Positions 45,169 to 54,621 of a stretch of 64,000 nt of DNA are shown piece after piece. Under the pieces are notes generated by a model. That model was not told where the DNA came from and searched no databases. It saw only the letters and a program-made list of their open reading frames with translations. Source of the DNA: Luteimicrobium xylanilyticum. GTDB taxonomy: Bacteria > Actinomycetota > Actinomycetes > Actinomycetales > Cellulomonadaceae. The stretch's first letter is position 1. The number at the start of each line of letters is the position of its first letter. Made by a program: the position numbers and the translations under genes. The stretch is taken from positions 930,001 through 994,000 of the forward strand of contig NZ_CP045529.1 in assembly GCF_009429125.1 (NCBI RefSeq), read 5' to 3'.

Positions 45169-45612
45169 GTGCGTACGTACACCCCGAAGCCCGGCGACGT
45201 CCAGCGCGACTGGTACGTCATCGACGCGACCGACGTCGTCCTGGGCCGTCTGGCCAGCCACGTGGCGACCCTCCTGCGAGGCAAGCACAAGGCCACCTTC
45301 GCGCCCCACGTCGACGGCGGTGACTTCGTCATCGTCATCAACGCCGAGAAGGTCGCCCTGACCGGCAACAAGCGCGAGCAGAAGCTGGCGTACCGCCACT
45401 CCGGCTACCCGGGCGGTCTGCGCGCCACCCGTTACGCGGACCTGCTCGAGAAGCACCCCGAGCGGGCCGTCGAGAAGGCGGTCAAGGGCATGCTCCCGAA
45501 GACCAGCCTCGGCAGCGCGCAGTTCGGCAAGCTGAAGGTCTACGCGGGTTCTGAGCACCCGCACGCCGCTCAGCAGCCGAAGCCGTTCGAGATCACTCAG
45601 GTCGCCCAGTGA
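45169..45612 (+). CDS. rplM: 50S ribosomal protein L13 (uL13)
   Basis: uL13 is an early 50S assembly protein. The product is 147 residues from the GTG at 45169 ([19 protein letters not shown]). The VVLGRLAS and HYP-like SGYPGGLR motifs are conserved. An upstream start 32 codons away is rejected. It forms an operon with rpsI. Confidence 0.97.
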   Translation: MRTYTPKPGDVQRDWYVIDATDVVLGRLASHVATLLRGKHKATFAPHVDGGDFVIVINAEKVALTGNKREQKLAYRHSGYPGGLRATRYADLLEKHPERAVEKAVKGMLPKTSLGSAQFGKLKVYAGSEHPHAAQQPKPFEITQVAQ

Positions 45613-45658
45613 GCTCGGCTCGCTGACAGACAAGCACAAGGACGCGAGGACACCCACA

Positions 45659-46153
45659 GTGGCCGAGACCACCGTCGACACCGACACGCTGGACGAGAAC
45701 GCCCCCAGCACCTACACCACCGAGTCTGCCGCCGCCGCCTCCAGCGGCCGCGGCCAGTCCCTCACGGCACCCGGGCAGGCCCTGGGTCGTCGCAAAGAGG
45801 CGATCGCCCGCGTTCGCCTCGTTCCCGGCTCCGGCCAGTGGAAGATCAACGGCCGCACCCTCGAGGACTACTTCCCGAACAAGGTGCACCAGCAGCTCGT
45901 GAGCTCGCCGTTCACGATCCTCGACATCGAGGGCCGTTTCGACGTCATCGCCCGCATCAGCGGCGGCGGCATCTCCGGCCAGGCCGGCGCGCTGCGCCTC
46001 GGCATCGCCCGGGCCCTGAACGCGATCGACGAGGACAGCAACCGCGCCACCCTCAAGAAGGCGGGCTTCCTGACCCGCGACGCCCGCGTCGTGGAGCGCA
46101 AGAAGGCCGGTCTCAAGAAGGCCCGCAAGGCGCCGCAGTACTCCAAGCGCTGA
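45659..46153 (+). CDS. rpsI: 30S ribosomal protein S9 (uS9)
   Basis: uS9 has a C-terminal tail that touches P-site tRNA. The 164-residue product has a ~40-residue Ser/Thr/Ala N-terminal extension typical of actinobacteria, then [13 protein letters not shown] and a C-terminal KAPQYSKR. The start is GTG at 45659. Confidence 0.97.
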   Translation: MAETTVDTDTLDENAPSTYTTESAAAASSGRGQSLTAPGQALGRRKEAIARVRLVPGSGQWKINGRTLEDYFPNKVHQQLVSSPFTILDIEGRFDVIARISGGGISGQAGALRLGIARALNAIDEDSNRATLKKAGFLTRDARVVERKKAGLKKARKAPQYSKR

Positions 46154-46165
46154 TCTCAGCGCCGG

Positions 46166-46212
46166 CCGACGGCCCCGACGGACTCGTTCCGTCGGGGCCG
46201 TCGGTGTTTTCG
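46166..46212 (+). terminator. Terminator after rpsI
   Basis: 16-bp perfect stem, 46166-46181 with 46189-46204, loop ACTCGTT, then TGTTTTCG. It is a classical intrinsic terminator, one of the few here with a U-run. Confidence 0.9.
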
Positions 46213-46272
46213 GGGGTTTGTCAGGACCGCTGCGGGTCACCGCGAGTCGTACGAGGGAGCAGGATCTAGCAC

Positions 46273-47622
46273 ATGGGTCGGTTGTTCGGGACGGACGGGG
46301 TGCGAGGCCTCGCCAACAAGGACGTCACGGCGGAGCTCGCCCTCGACCTCGGGGTCGCGGCGGCACACGTGCTCGGCACGGCCGGGGAGTTCGAGGGACA
46401 CCGGCCCCGCGCCGTCGTCGGGCGGGACCCCCGTGCGTCGGGCGAGTTCCTCTCGTCCGCGGTCGCGGCGGGGCTGTCGAGCGCCGGGGTCGACGTCCTC
46501 GACGTCGGCGTCCTCCCCACACCGGCCCTGGCGTTCCTGACCGACGCCCTGGGCGCGGACCTCGGCTGCATGCTCTCGGCGTCGCACAACCCCATGCCCG
46601 ACAACGGCATCAAGTTCTTCGCGCGCGGCGGCCTCAAGCTCGACGACAGCGTCGAGGACGCTATCGAGCAGCGGCTCGAGGAGCCCTGGGACCGCCCGAC
46701 GGGCGCCGACGTCGGCCGCATCCACCGCGACACCGGCCAGGCGGGGAGCCTCTACGTCGAGCATCTCGCCAAGTCGATCGAGGGCTCCCTCGAGGGGCTG
46801 CGGATCGCCGTCGACTGCGCGAACGGCGCGGCGAGCGAGGTCGGACCGGAGGCGCTGCGCGCCGCCGGAGCGGACGTCGTCGTCATCAACGCGAGCCCCG
46901 ACGGGCGCAACATCAACGAGAAGTGCGGCTCCACGCACCCGGAGCAGCTGCAGGCCGTCACGGTCGCGTCGGAGGCCGACTTCGGGGTCGCGTTCGACGG
47001 CGACGCCGACCGCTGCCTCGCGGTGGACCACACGGGCGCGCTCGTCGACGGCGACAAGATCATGGGCATCCTCGCGCTCGCCCGGGCCGCGGAAGGGCGT
47101 CTGGCGGGGGACACGCTCGTCGTGACCGTGATGAGCAACCTGGGCCTGATCCTCGCCATGCAGCGCGCCGGGATCAGCACCGTGCAGACGGGCGTCGGTG
47201 ACCGCTACGTGCTCGAGGCGATGCGCGAGGGCGGGTACTCGCTCGGTGGCGAGCAGTCCGGGCACATCATCGTGTCGGAGTTCGCGACCACGGGCGACGG
47301 GATCCTGACCGCGTTCCAGCTCGCCGCGCACGTGCGCCGGAGCGGTCGGCGGCTGGCCGACCTCGCGGGCGAGATCGAGAAGCTGCCTCAGGCGCTCGTC
47401 AACGTGTCCGGCGTCGACAAGGCGCGCGCGGACCACGACGAGGAGCTCCGCGCCGAGATCGCGCGCGCCGAAGCGGCACTCGGTGCGACGGGGCGCGTGG
47501 TCCTGCGCCCGTCCGGCACCGAGCCGCTCGTCCGCGTCATGGTCGAGGCGGCGACCCAGTCCGAGGCCGACGGCGTCGCGGCACTCCTCGCCGGCACCGT
47601 GAAGGAGCGGCTCGCGCTCTGA
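46273..47622 (+). CDS. glmM: Phosphoglucosamine mutase
   Basis: GlmM converts glucosamine-6-phosphate to glucosamine-1-phosphate, the step after GlmS on the way to UDP-GlcNAc and peptidoglycan. The 449-residue product has the phosphoserine loop [11 protein letters not shown], the metal-binding DGDADRC and the sugar-specificity GGEQSGHI. glmS is 3.7 kb downstream in the same orientation. Starts at ATG 46273 after a canonical GGAGCAGGA. Confidence 0.97.
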   Translation: MGRLFGTDGVRGLANKDVTAELALDLGVAAAHVLGTAGEFEGHRPRAVVGRDPRASGEFLSSAVAAGLSSAGVDVLDVGVLPTPALAFLTDALGADLGCMLSASHNPMPDNGIKFFARGGLKLDDSVEDAIEQRLEEPWDRPTGADVGRIHRDTGQAGSLYVEHLAKSIEGSLEGLRIAVDCANGAASEVGPEALRAAGADVVVINASPDGRNINEKCGSTHPEQLQAVTVASEADFGVAFDGDADRCLAVDHTGALVDGDKIMGILALARAAEGRLAGDTLVVTVMSNLGLILAMQRAGISTVQTGVGDRYVLEAMREGGYSLGGEQSGHIIVSEFATTGDGILTAFQLAAHVRRSGRRLADLAGEIEKLPQALVNVSGVDKARADHDEELRAEIARAEAALGATGRVVLRPSGTEPLVRVMVEAATQSEADGVAALLAGTVKERLAL

Positions 47623-47661
47623 GCGTCGCCCCGCTCGGAGCCTCGGCGCCGGACGCGTCGC

Positions 47662-47667
47662 TACGCT
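47662..47667 (+). promoter_or_regulatory. Leaderless -10 box for def
   Basis: TACGCT, 6 nt before the GTG at 47674. Confidence 0.5.
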
Positions 47668-47673
47668 GACCGG

Positions 47674-48417
47674 GTGAGCACTCCCGAGCCCCGCGCCGCC
47701 GACTCGACCCGCGACCCCGCTGGACCCTGGTCCGGCGGCGTCGACCACCGGCTGCGCGAGGACGTGCTCCGCCTGCTCGACACCGCGCAGGATGGCGTCC
47801 TGCCGATCGTCCAGCTCGGCCACCCCGTGCTGCGCCGCCCCGCCCTGCCCTACACGGGACAGCTCGGCGACGCGCTGCCGCTGCTGCTCGAGGTCATGCG
47901 CAGCACCATGGTCGCGGCGCCGGGGGTCGGGCTCGCCGCACCGCAGATCGGGCTCGGGCTGCGGATCGCCGTCCTGCACGACCCGGGGTTCCCCGCCGGG
48001 TACGAGGAGGCGGCGGCCGAGCGCGAGCGCGCCCCGCTGCCGCACCGCACCCTCGTCAACCCGCGGTACGAGGGCGTGCCGACGCCCGGGGCGGTGCGCG
48101 ACGACGGCTCCCGCCGCGGGGTGGAGCGACGGTCGTTCGCCGAGGGCTGCCTCTCGTTCGCGGGATACCAGGGCGTGGTCGCACGCTTCCGGTCGGTCCG
48201 GCTCGTGGCCCAGGACGAGCACGGCGCGGACGTCGACGAGATCGTCACCGGCTGGTCGGCGCGGATCGTCCAGCACGAGACCGACCACCTCGACGGCGTC
48301 GTCTACGTCGACCGCGTCGAGACGCGCTCGCTCATGACGAACGACAACGCTGCCCGCCTGTGGGGCGGGGTGCCGACCGGGCAGGTCGGGGAGCTGCTCG
48401 GCTTCCACGTGGAGTAG
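47674..48417 (+). CDS. def: Peptide deformylase
   Basis: Def removes the formyl group from nascent N-termini. The 247-residue product has all three motifs: GVGLAAPQIG, EGCLSF (metal-binding Cys) and QHETDHLDG (HExxH). It is longer than most because of a ~45-residue N-terminal extension and insertion. Its GTG start lies 6 nt after TACGCT, so it is probably leaderless. Confidence 0.95.
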   Translation: MSTPEPRAADSTRDPAGPWSGGVDHRLREDVLRLLDTAQDGVLPIVQLGHPVLRRPALPYTGQLGDALPLLLEVMRSTMVAAPGVGLAAPQIGLGLRIAVLHDPGFPAGYEEAAAERERAPLPHRTLVNPRYEGVPTPGAVRDDGSRRGVERRSFAEGCLSFAGYQGVVARFRSVRLVAQDEHGADVDEIVTGWSARIVQHETDHLDGVVYVDRVETRSLMTNDNAARLWGGVPTGQVGELLGFHVE

Positions 48418-48595
48418 CGCGTCGTCCGCCCGGACGACCCGGTGGGACGCCCGGTCCGACCCTGGTCGGGTCAGGGTCCACCCCCGGGGTGATTCGGGGG
48501 CTTTCCCCATGCCGAGGCACCCTCCGCATCCGTACGCTGAGGTGGACGGGCCGCGTTCGCGGTCCGCGTCGCGACGCGACGGGAGAGAGGACCTG

Positions 48596-49294
48596 ATGGG
48601 CGAGCTGCTCCAGCACCTGCAGGACGGGATCCTGGCGGCCTCGGGCCTGTGGTGGATCTATCCCGCGGTCGTGCTGTTCTGCCTCGTCGACGGGTTCTTC
48701 CCTCCCGTCCCCTCCGAGTCCGTGGTCATCGCGCTGGCCGTGGCGGCGACGACCGGCCACGACCCGAACCTGTGGCTGCTGCTGGCTGCCGCCGTCGTGG
48801 GAGCCTGGAGCGGCGACCAGGTCGCCTACCAGCTCGGACGATGGATCGGGACGGACCGGGTCCGGCTGCTGCGTGGGCCGCGCGGTCGGCGCGCCGTGGC
48901 GTGGGCGCGCTACGCGCTCGAGCGCCGTGGCGCGACCTTCATCCTCGCCGCCCGGTACGTGCCCGTGGGCCGCGTGGCGGTCAACATGAGCGCCGGCGCC
49001 GTGCGCTACCCCCGCCGCCGGTTCATGGCCGTCTCCGGCCTGGCCGCCGTGTTCTGGGGTGCGTGCTCGGTGCTCGTCGGGCTGGCGTCCGCCGCGTGGC
49101 TCGGGGAGCGGCCGCTCCTCGCGATGGCCGTGGGCGTCGTCGTCGGACTCCTGCTCGGGCTCGGCATCGACCGGATCGTCACCGTGGTGTGGGCGCGGCG
49201 TGCGGCCCGGGCCGCCGTGTCGGAGGTCGCGGCCGACGAGGCTGCGGTCGCACCGGCCGTGGCGGTGCCTGACGGTGGCACACTCGTCCGGTGA
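48596..49294 (+). CDS. DedA family membrane protein
   Basis: The 232-residue polytopic protein has the DedA motif FPPVPSESVVIALA near residue 35 and the re-entrant GDQVAYQLGRWIG and ARYVPVGRVAVNMSAG segments. DedA proteins act in membrane lipid scrambling or undecaprenyl-phosphate recycling. The ATG at 48596 has GAGAGAGGACC upstream. Its stop overlaps the next gene as GTGA. Confidence 0.92.
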   Translation: MGELLQHLQDGILAASGLWWIYPAVVLFCLVDGFFPPVPSESVVIALAVAATTGHDPNLWLLLAAAVVGAWSGDQVAYQLGRWIGTDRVRLLRGPRGRRAVAWARYALERRGATFILAARYVPVGRVAVNMSAGAVRYPRRRFMAVSGLAAVFWGACSVLVGLASAAWLGERPLLAMAVGVVVGLLLGLGIDRIVTVVWARRAARAAVSEVAADEAAVAPAVAVPDGGTLVR

Positions 49295-50148
49295 CCTTCG
49301 AACGCACCGGTTCCCGCCACGACCTGGCCGCCCGCCGCGCACGCGTGGCGCGCGTCATCCGACTCGCCCCGAGCGTCGTCCGCGTGACGTTCGCCGGGGA
49401 CGAGCTCGCCGACCTGCCCGCCGAGGGGCCTGAGGACCACGTCAAGGTGTTCTTCCCCGACCCGGCGACGGGCGAGCTGCACGCACCGCGCACGGTCGAC
49501 GGGACGCTCCAGCGTCCGACGTCGGGCGTGAGCGTCTCGCGGGACTACACGCCCCGGGCCCTGCGTGCGACCGCGGACGGCACCGAGCTCGACCTCGAGC
49601 TCGTCCTGCACGGCGTCGACGACGGCGCCCCCGCCGGTCCTGCGTCGTCCTGGGCGGCGTCAGCGGAGGTGGGCGACGAGCTCGTCGTCGCGGGACCGCG
49701 CGGGTCCCGTGGCGTCCCTGCCGGCATCGACCGGCTCGTGCTCGTCGCCGACGAGACGGCGATGCCCGCCGCGGCGCGGTGGATCGAGCAGGCGCCCACG
49801 GGGGTCGCGGTCACGGTGATCCTCGACCTCGCGGACGAGAAGGCCGACGCGTACGTCGACGCTCCCGCGCCCGACGGCGGCCCGAGCCCGTTCGCGCGGG
49901 CGTCCGTCGAGCGGCTCTACCGGATCGACGGGCCCGGCCAGGTCGCGGAGGCGGTGCGCTCGCTCGACGTCGGCGCGACGACGTTCGTCTGGGCTGCGGG
50001 CGAGGCGACCACCCTGATCCCGGTGCGCCGCTACCTGCGGCACGAGCTCGGTCTGCCGCACGACCAGGTCAAGGTCGACGGGTACTGGAAGCGCGGCGTC
50101 ACGAACCGCGACCACCACGAGCCTCTCGACCCGACCGACCCCGACTGA
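49291..50148 (+). CDS. Siderophore-interacting protein (SIP/ViuB-like)
   Basis: This is a flavoprotein that reduces ferric-siderophores to release iron. The 285-residue product has the FAD-binding SRDYTPR motif near residue 80, a ferredoxin-reductase-like core, and a C-terminal GYWKRGVTNRD typical of SIP. It is translationally coupled to the DedA gene. There is no visible Fur site or siderophore cluster nearby. Confidence 0.92.
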   Translation: MTFERTGSRHDLAARRARVARVIRLAPSVVRVTFAGDELADLPAEGPEDHVKVFFPDPATGELHAPRTVDGTLQRPTSGVSVSRDYTPRALRATADGTELDLELVLHGVDDGAPAGPASSWAASAEVGDELVVAGPRGSRGVPAGIDRLVLVADETAMPAAARWIEQAPTGVAVTVILDLADEKADAYVDAPAPDGGPSPFARASVERLYRIDGPGQVAEAVRSLDVGATTFVWAAGEATTLIPVRRYLRHELGLPHDQVKVDGYWKRGVTNRDHHEPLDPTDPD

Positions 50149-50157
50149 CCTCGCGGG

Positions 50158-51171
50158 TCAGAGCTTGCGCAGACGCACGCGCTGCACGGCGTGGTCCTGG
50201 CCCTTGGTCAGGACCAGCGTCGCGCGCCCGCGCGTCGGCAGGATGTTCTGCTCGAGGTTCGGCGCGTTGATCGAGTCCCAGATCTCCCGCGCGCGCTCGA
50301 CGGCCTGCTCGTCGGTGAGCGACGCGTAGCGGTGGAAGAACGACTCGGGCTTCGCGAACGCCGTCCGGCGCAGGGCCAGGAAGCGGTCGACGTACCACTG
50401 GCGGATGTTCCGGGTCCGGGCGTCGACGTAGATCGTGAAGTCGAAGAAGTCGCTCACCGCCGTCGCGGAGTCGTCCGCCATGCCCGACGGGATGGGCCGG
50501 GCCGGCTGCAGGACGTTGAGCCCCTCGACGATGAGGACGTCCGGTCGGCGGACGACCTTCTCCTGCCCGCGCACGATGTCGTACGTCAGGTGGTCGTAGA
50601 CGGGAACCGCGACCTCGTCCCAGCCGGCCTTGACGCGTGACAGGAAGCGGAGGAGGCGGCGGCGGTCGTAGGACTCGGGGAAGCCCTTGCGCTCCATCAG
50701 GCCGCGGCGCTGCAGCTCGGCGTTCGGGTAGAGGAAGCCGTCCGTCGTGACGAGCTCCACGTGCGGGGTCTCGGGCCAGCGGGCCAGCATCTCCCGGAGC
50801 ACGCGGGCCGTCGTCGACTTGCCGACCGCCACCGACCCGGCGATGCCGATCACGAACGGCGTCCCACCGGAGTCCTCGCGCAGGAACGTGCTCGTGGCCT
50901 CGTGGAGCTGGGACGTCGCCGCGATGTGCAGGTTGAGCAGCCGCGAGAGCGGCCGGTAGACGGCGTCCACCTCGGCCAGGTCGATCGGGTCCCCGAGGCC
51001 GCGAAGCCGGTCGACGTCGGCGTCGGTCAGCGGGAGCGGGGTGGACTCGGACAGCCGTGCCCACGCCGCACGGTCGAGGTCCACGTAGGGGGAGGCGCTC
51101 CGCAGCGGGTCGGCCAGGGCGGCCGCGCGGAGGCCGGGGGAGTCCACCGTGTCGTCGAGGGGGTCGGTCAC
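50158..51171 (-). CDS. coaA: Pantothenate kinase, type I
   Basis: CoaA commits pantothenate to coenzyme A. The product is 337 residues, with the P-loop [35 protein letters not shown] and FSKFVD-like [11 protein letters not shown]. The GTG at 51171 is chosen because it lies 7 nt after CACAAT (51179-51184); the GTG at 51177 would add two residues. The 3' end converges with the SIP gene with only 9 bp between. Confidence 0.95.
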   Translation of the reverse strand: MTDPLDDTVDSPGLRAAALADPLRSASPYVDLDRAAWARLSESTPLPLTDADVDRLRGLGDPIDLAEVDAVYRPLSRLLNLHIAATSQLHEATSTFLREDSGGTPFVIGIAGSVAVGKSTTARVLREMLARWPETPHVELVTTDGFLYPNAELQRRGLMERKGFPESYDRRRLLRFLSRVKAGWDEVAVPVYDHLTYDIVRGQEKVVRRPDVLIVEGLNVLQPARPIPSGMADDSATAVSDFFDFTIYVDARTRNIRQWYVDRFLALRRTAFAKPESFFHRYASLTDEQAVERAREIWDSINAPNLEQNILPTRGRATLVLTKGQDHAVQRVRLRKL

Positions 51172-51277
51172 CCGCACGATTGTGCCAGTGCGGCGAGGGC
51201 GGTCCGTGCCGTCGCGACCGTCCTCGAAGCCCCCGGAGCCGCGGAATTGCAGGGGCCATAACGAATTTCTCGCTTGT

Positions 51278-51283
51278 TACGCT
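51278..51283 (+). promoter_or_regulatory. Leaderless -10 box for glmS
   Basis: TACGCT, 7 nt before the ATG at 51291. Confidence 0.5.
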
Positions 51284-51290
51284 CGGCGGC

Positions 51291-53156
51291 ATGTGCGGAA
51301 TCGTGGGCTACGTCGGCGCTGCCGACGCACCGTCGCAACGTCCTCTGGAGGTCGTCCTCGAGGGCCTGCGCCGGCTCGAGTACCGGGGCTACGACTCGGC
51401 GGGGGTGGCTCTCGTGGCGCCCGGCGCCGAGCGTGTCGCGAGCCGGAAGAAGGCGGGCAAGCTCGCGAACCTCGTCGAGGCGATCAGCCTCGACCCGCTC
51501 CCCGACGCGACCGCGGCGATCGGCCACACGCGCTGGGCCACCCACGGCGGCCCGACGGACGCCAACGCCCACCCGCACCTCGCCGACGGTGGCCGGCTCG
51601 CCGTCATCCACAACGGCATCGTCGAGAACTTCGCGATCCTGCGCGACGAGCTCCTCGCCGACGGCGTCCAGTTCCACTCCGAGACCGACACCGAGGTCGC
51701 CGGGCACCTCCTCGCCAAGGCGTACCGCGAGACGGGCGACCTCGCTTCCGCGATCCGCGACACTGCGCGGCGCCTCGAGGGCACCTTCACGCTGCTCGCC
51801 GTCCACGCCGACGAGCCGTCCACCGTGGTCGGCGCGCGGCACGACTCGCCGCTCGTCGTCGGGCTCGGCGACGGCGAGAACTTCCTCGGGTCCGACGTCG
51901 CCGCGTTCGTCTCCCACACGCGCGAGGCGCTGGAGCTCGGTCAGGACGAGGTCGTCACCATCACGCCCGACGCGGTGGTCGTCACCGACTTCGCTGGCCG
52001 CGTCGTCGAGCCGAAGCGGTACACGGTCGACTGGGACGCGTCGTCGGCCGAGAAGGGCGGCTTCCGGACCTACATGGACAAGGAGATCCACGACCAGCCG
52101 CAGGCGGTCGCGGAGACCCTCCTCGGCCGCACGGACGCCGCCGGCCGGCTCCAGCTCGACGAGCTCCGCATCGAGGAGTCGGTGCTTCGCGCGGTCGACA
52201 AGATCGTCGTCGTCGCATGCGGCACCGCCGCCTACGCCGGGCACGTCGCCAAGTACGCGATCGAGCACTGGTGCCGCATCCCCGTCGAGGTCGAGCTCGC
52301 GCACGAGTTCCGCTACCGCGACCCCGTGGTCAACGAGAAGACGCTGGTCGTCGCGATCACGCAGTCCGGCGAGACCATGGACACGCTCATGGCCGTCCGG
52401 CACGCGCAGGAGCAGGGCGCCAAGGTCCTGTCCATCGTCAACACCCACGGGTCGACCATCCCGCGCGAGTCCGACGCCGTCCTCTACACGCACGCCGGCC
52501 CCGAGATCGCCGTCGCCTCGACCAAGGCGTTCCTCGCGCAGATCACGGCCACCTACCTGCTGGGGCTGTACCTCGCCCAGGTCCGCGGCAACAAGTTCCC
52601 CGACGAGATCGCCGAGGAGCTCGCCGACCTGCGCGCGATGCCGAACAAGATCCAGACGGTCCTCGACCGCGGCGACCACGTCCGCGTCATCGCGCGCTGG
52701 ATGAACTCCGACTCCGTCCTCTTCCTCGGTCGGCACGTAGGGTACCCGGTCGCGCTCGAGGGGGCGCTCAAGCTCAAGGAGCTCGCCTACATCCACGCGG
52801 AGGGCTTCGCCGCGGGCGAGCTCAAGCACGGGCCCATCGCGCTCGTCGAGCCCGGGCAGCCCGTGTTCGTCATCGTGCCCTCGCCGCGCGGACGCGACTC
52901 GCTGCACTCCAAGGTGATCTCCAACATCCAGGAGATCCGAGCCCGCGGTGCCCGGACCCTCGTGATCGCCGAGGACGGCGACGAGGACGTCAAGCCCTAC
53001 GCCGACGAGGTGTTCTGGGTCCCCGAGGCACCGACGCTCCTGTCGCCGCTGCTGAGCGTCGTGCCGCTCCAGATCTTCGCGTGCGAGCTCGCGACGGCGC
53101 GCGGGCTGGACGTCGACCAGCCGCGCAACCTCGCGAAGTCGGTCACGGTCGAGTAG
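51291..53156 (+). CDS. glmS: Glutamine-fructose-6-phosphate aminotransferase
   Basis: GlmS makes glucosamine-6-phosphate from glutamine and fructose-6-phosphate, the first step of amino-sugar synthesis. The 621-residue product begins MCGIVGYVG with the catalytic Cys2; the glutaminase domain runs to about 250, followed by two SIS domains (CGTAAYAGHVAKY; SESGETMDTL-like QSGETMDTL) and the DQPRNLAKSVTVE C-terminus. No glmS ribozyme-like sequence is seen upstream; instead it is leaderless-like. It is divergent from coaA. Confidence 0.97.
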   Translation: MCGIVGYVGAADAPSQRPLEVVLEGLRRLEYRGYDSAGVALVAPGAERVASRKKAGKLANLVEAISLDPLPDATAAIGHTRWATHGGPTDANAHPHLADGGRLAVIHNGIVENFAILRDELLADGVQFHSETDTEVAGHLLAKAYRETGDLASAIRDTARRLEGTFTLLAVHADEPSTVVGARHDSPLVVGLGDGENFLGSDVAAFVSHTREALELGQDEVVTITPDAVVVTDFAGRVVEPKRYTVDWDASSAEKGGFRTYMDKEIHDQPQAVAETLLGRTDAAGRLQLDELRIEESVLRAVDKIVVVACGTAAYAGHVAKYAIEHWCRIPVEVELAHEFRYRDPVVNEKTLVVAITQSGETMDTLMAVRHAQEQGAKVLSIVNTHGSTIPRESDAVLYTHAGPEIAVASTKAFLAQITATYLLGLYLAQVRGNKFPDEIAEELADLRAMPNKIQTVLDRGDHVRVIARWMNSDSVLFLGRHVGYPVALEGALKLKELAYIHAEGFAAGELKHGPIALVEPGQPVFVIVPSPRGRDSLHSKVISNIQEIRARGARTLVIAEDGDEDVKPYADEVFWVPEAPTLLSPLLSVVPLQIFACELATARGLDVDQPRNLAKSVTVE

Positions 53157-53173
53157 CCCCGCGCCCTCCCTCT

Positions 53174-53239
53174 CGCGCCGAACACGGGCTCTCCGGGCGT
53201 CCGCGCGAGCTGACGGGCCTGGAGCCCGTGTTCGGCGCG
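53174..53239. repeat. Intergenic palindrome family, copy A
   Basis: 18-bp perfect inverted arms CGCGCCGAACACGGGCTC (53174-53191) and 53222-53239, with a middle containing CCGCGCGAGCTGACGG. It lies just after glmS and could also terminate it. Confidence 0.75.
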
Positions 53240-53339
53240 CGGGGAGCCCGTCCTCGGCGGCGCAGCGTGATTCGGGCCCGCCGTGCTCCGATCGAGGCCG
53301 CCGTGCGTGGCGGCGGCGCGACGTGCGGGTCGGGGCGTC

Positions 53340-53345
53340 GATACT
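53340..53345 (+). promoter_or_regulatory. Leaderless -10 box for the MazG-like gene
   Basis: GATACT, 6 nt before the ATG at 53352. Confidence 0.45.
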
Positions 53346-53351
53346 CGAGGG

Positions 53352-53687
53352 ATGGAGCTGCGGGAGCTGGGCGACGAGCTCGAGGTCATCTCACGCGTGT
53401 ACGCGCGGCGGTACGGGGTCGAGCGGACGGACGACTGGCTCGTCCTCAAGCTCCACGAGGAGGTCGGCGAGCTCACGCAGGCCTACCTCGAGCGCAGCGG
53501 ACGCTCCCGGGACCGTGGTGCCGCGCCGGACGACGTCGACGCGGCCTTCCGCGCCGAGCTCGCCGACGTCCTCGCCCAGCTCCTGCTCGTGGCACGCCGG
53601 TTCGACGTCGACCTCGACGCCGAGATCGAGCACAAGTGGTTCCGGTGGAGGCACCTGATCGAGCCCGAGGACCGGCTCGAGGCCTGA
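53352..53687 (+). CDS. MazG-like nucleotide pyrophosphohydrolase
   Basis: The 111-residue all-alpha product has the EExxE...ExxD-type metal site (KLHEEVGELTQAY; ELADVLAQLLLVARRFDVD) of the MazG/HisE/dUTPase-type NTP pyrophosphatase superfamily. Such proteins clean up non-canonical or excess NTPs. It is flanked on both sides by copies of a palindromic repeat. The substrate is unknown. An ORF start 23 codons upstream is rejected because a GATACT -10 box lies 6 nt before the ATG. Confidence 0.85.
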   Translation: MELRELGDELEVISRVYARRYGVERTDDWLVLKLHEEVGELTQAYLERSGRSRDRGAAPDDVDAAFRAELADVLAQLLLVARRFDVDLDAEIEHKWFRWRHLIEPEDRLEA

Positions 53688-53728
53688 TCCTTCGCACCCG
53701 CGACACGGATCACACCCGCCGCGCCCCG

Positions 53729-53813
53729 CGCCGAACACGCGATTCACGTCCGCCGAACACGGGGTCTCGGTCCGTCCGCGTGAGCTGACGGACGCAAAGC
53801 CCGTGTTCGGCGG
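53729..53813. repeat. Intergenic palindrome family, copy B
   Basis: CCGCCGAACACGGG (53750-53763) pairs with 53800-53813; inside, GTCCGTC (53770-53776) pairs with GACGGAC (53787-53793). A single extra arm GCCGAACACGCG lies just upstream (53730-53741). Confidence 0.75.
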
Positions 53814-53858
53814 TGGGGTGGGGTGGGGTGGGGCATCGATCGTCGTCGACGACGACCG

Positions 53859-54599
53859 TCAGTCGGCGTCCTCGAGCCGCACGGGGCCCAGGACGCCGTC
53901 GCGCGGGACGAAGGTGGCCGCCGCGACCCGGTGCGGGCCGCGGAGCGCGGACCACAGCTCGTCCAGGAGCGTGATCGCGCCGCCCGCGCGCGTCACGACG
54001 TCCCGGTGACGCCGCGCGGCGACGGGGAACGGCTCGGTCGCCGCCACCCCCGGCTCGTAGGTGGACAGCACGACCCCCTCGCCGGGACCGAGCTCGCCGA
54101 GCGTCGTCACGGTGACGTCGGAGCCCGACCGCAGCCCCTCGGCGTGCCGGGCCGCACCCAGCCAGGCGTGGCCCGTCGACCGCTCGACGACCGCCGTGAT
54201 CCGGGGCGTGAAGATCGGCGGGTCCGGCTCGTACTCCAGCCCGTCGAGGGCGAGCCGCGGGTCCGTGTCCGTGGCCAGGCGCTTCGCGACCGTCTCGACG
54301 TGGTCGCCGTTCCCGAACACCGTCCACGCCTCGTCGCTGACCGCCGCCGTGTAGTGGCGCAGCGGGTCCCGCGCGGTGAGGGCGCCACCGGGCGCACGAC
54401 CCGACCCCGGACCGGGGGCGGCCGGGGCGACGACGAGCGCGCCGTCGTCGGGCACGAGGACGCGTTCGCGCGAGCGCCGCGAACGGCCGGTCAGCGCGAC
54501 CCCGCCGAGCAGCTCGCCCACAGGCGTGCGCGCCAGCACGACGACGCGGCCGGGGTAGGTGCCGGGGACCAGGACGTCGGACATTCGGGGCACGCTCAC
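53859..54599 (-). CDS. PurO-like IMP cyclohydrolase family protein
   Basis: The 246-residue product resembles the IMP cyclohydrolase fold family first known from archaeal PurO (ring closure of FAICAR to IMP). Seen: an N-terminal TYPGRVVVLART, GGVALTGRSRRSRERV, DPLRHYTAA, a central FGNGDHVETVAKRL and EPDPPIFTPRITAVVE, all typical family landmarks. Bacteria normally use PurH, so this may have a different or accessory role. The GTG at 54599 lies 6 nt after TAGAGT; the GTG at 54605 and ATG at 54584 are alternatives. It is divergent from acpS. Confidence 0.8.
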   Translation of the reverse strand: MSVPRMSDVLVPGTYPGRVVVLARTPVGELLGGVALTGRSRRSRERVLVPDDGALVVAPAAPGPGSGRAPGGALTARDPLRHYTAAVSDEAWTVFGNGDHVETVAKRLATDTDPRLALDGLEYEPDPPIFTPRITAVVERSTGHAWLGAARHAEGLRSGSDVTVTTLGELGPGEGVVLSTYEPGVAATEPFPVAARRHRDVVTRAGGAITLLDELWSALRGPHRVAAATFVPRDGVLGPVRLEDAD

Positions 54600-54605
54600 G
54601 GACAC

Positions 54606-54615
54606 ACTCTAGGCT
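54606..54615. promoter_or_regulatory. Divergent overlapping -10 boxes (acpS and PurO-like gene)
   Basis: ACTCTAGGCT: read rightward TAGGCT (54610-54615) ends 6 nt before the acpS ATG; read leftward TAGAGT (54611-54606) ends 6 nt before the GTG at 54599. The two boxes share the central TA, so the promoters should be mutually exclusive. Confidence 0.6.
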
Positions 54616-54621
54616 TCGGGA

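Noticed and set aside
51178-51290. glmS ribozyme upstream of glmS
   Set aside because: No glmS-ribozyme-like core is visible and the start codon appears leaderless; the gap to coaA is only about 110 bp.
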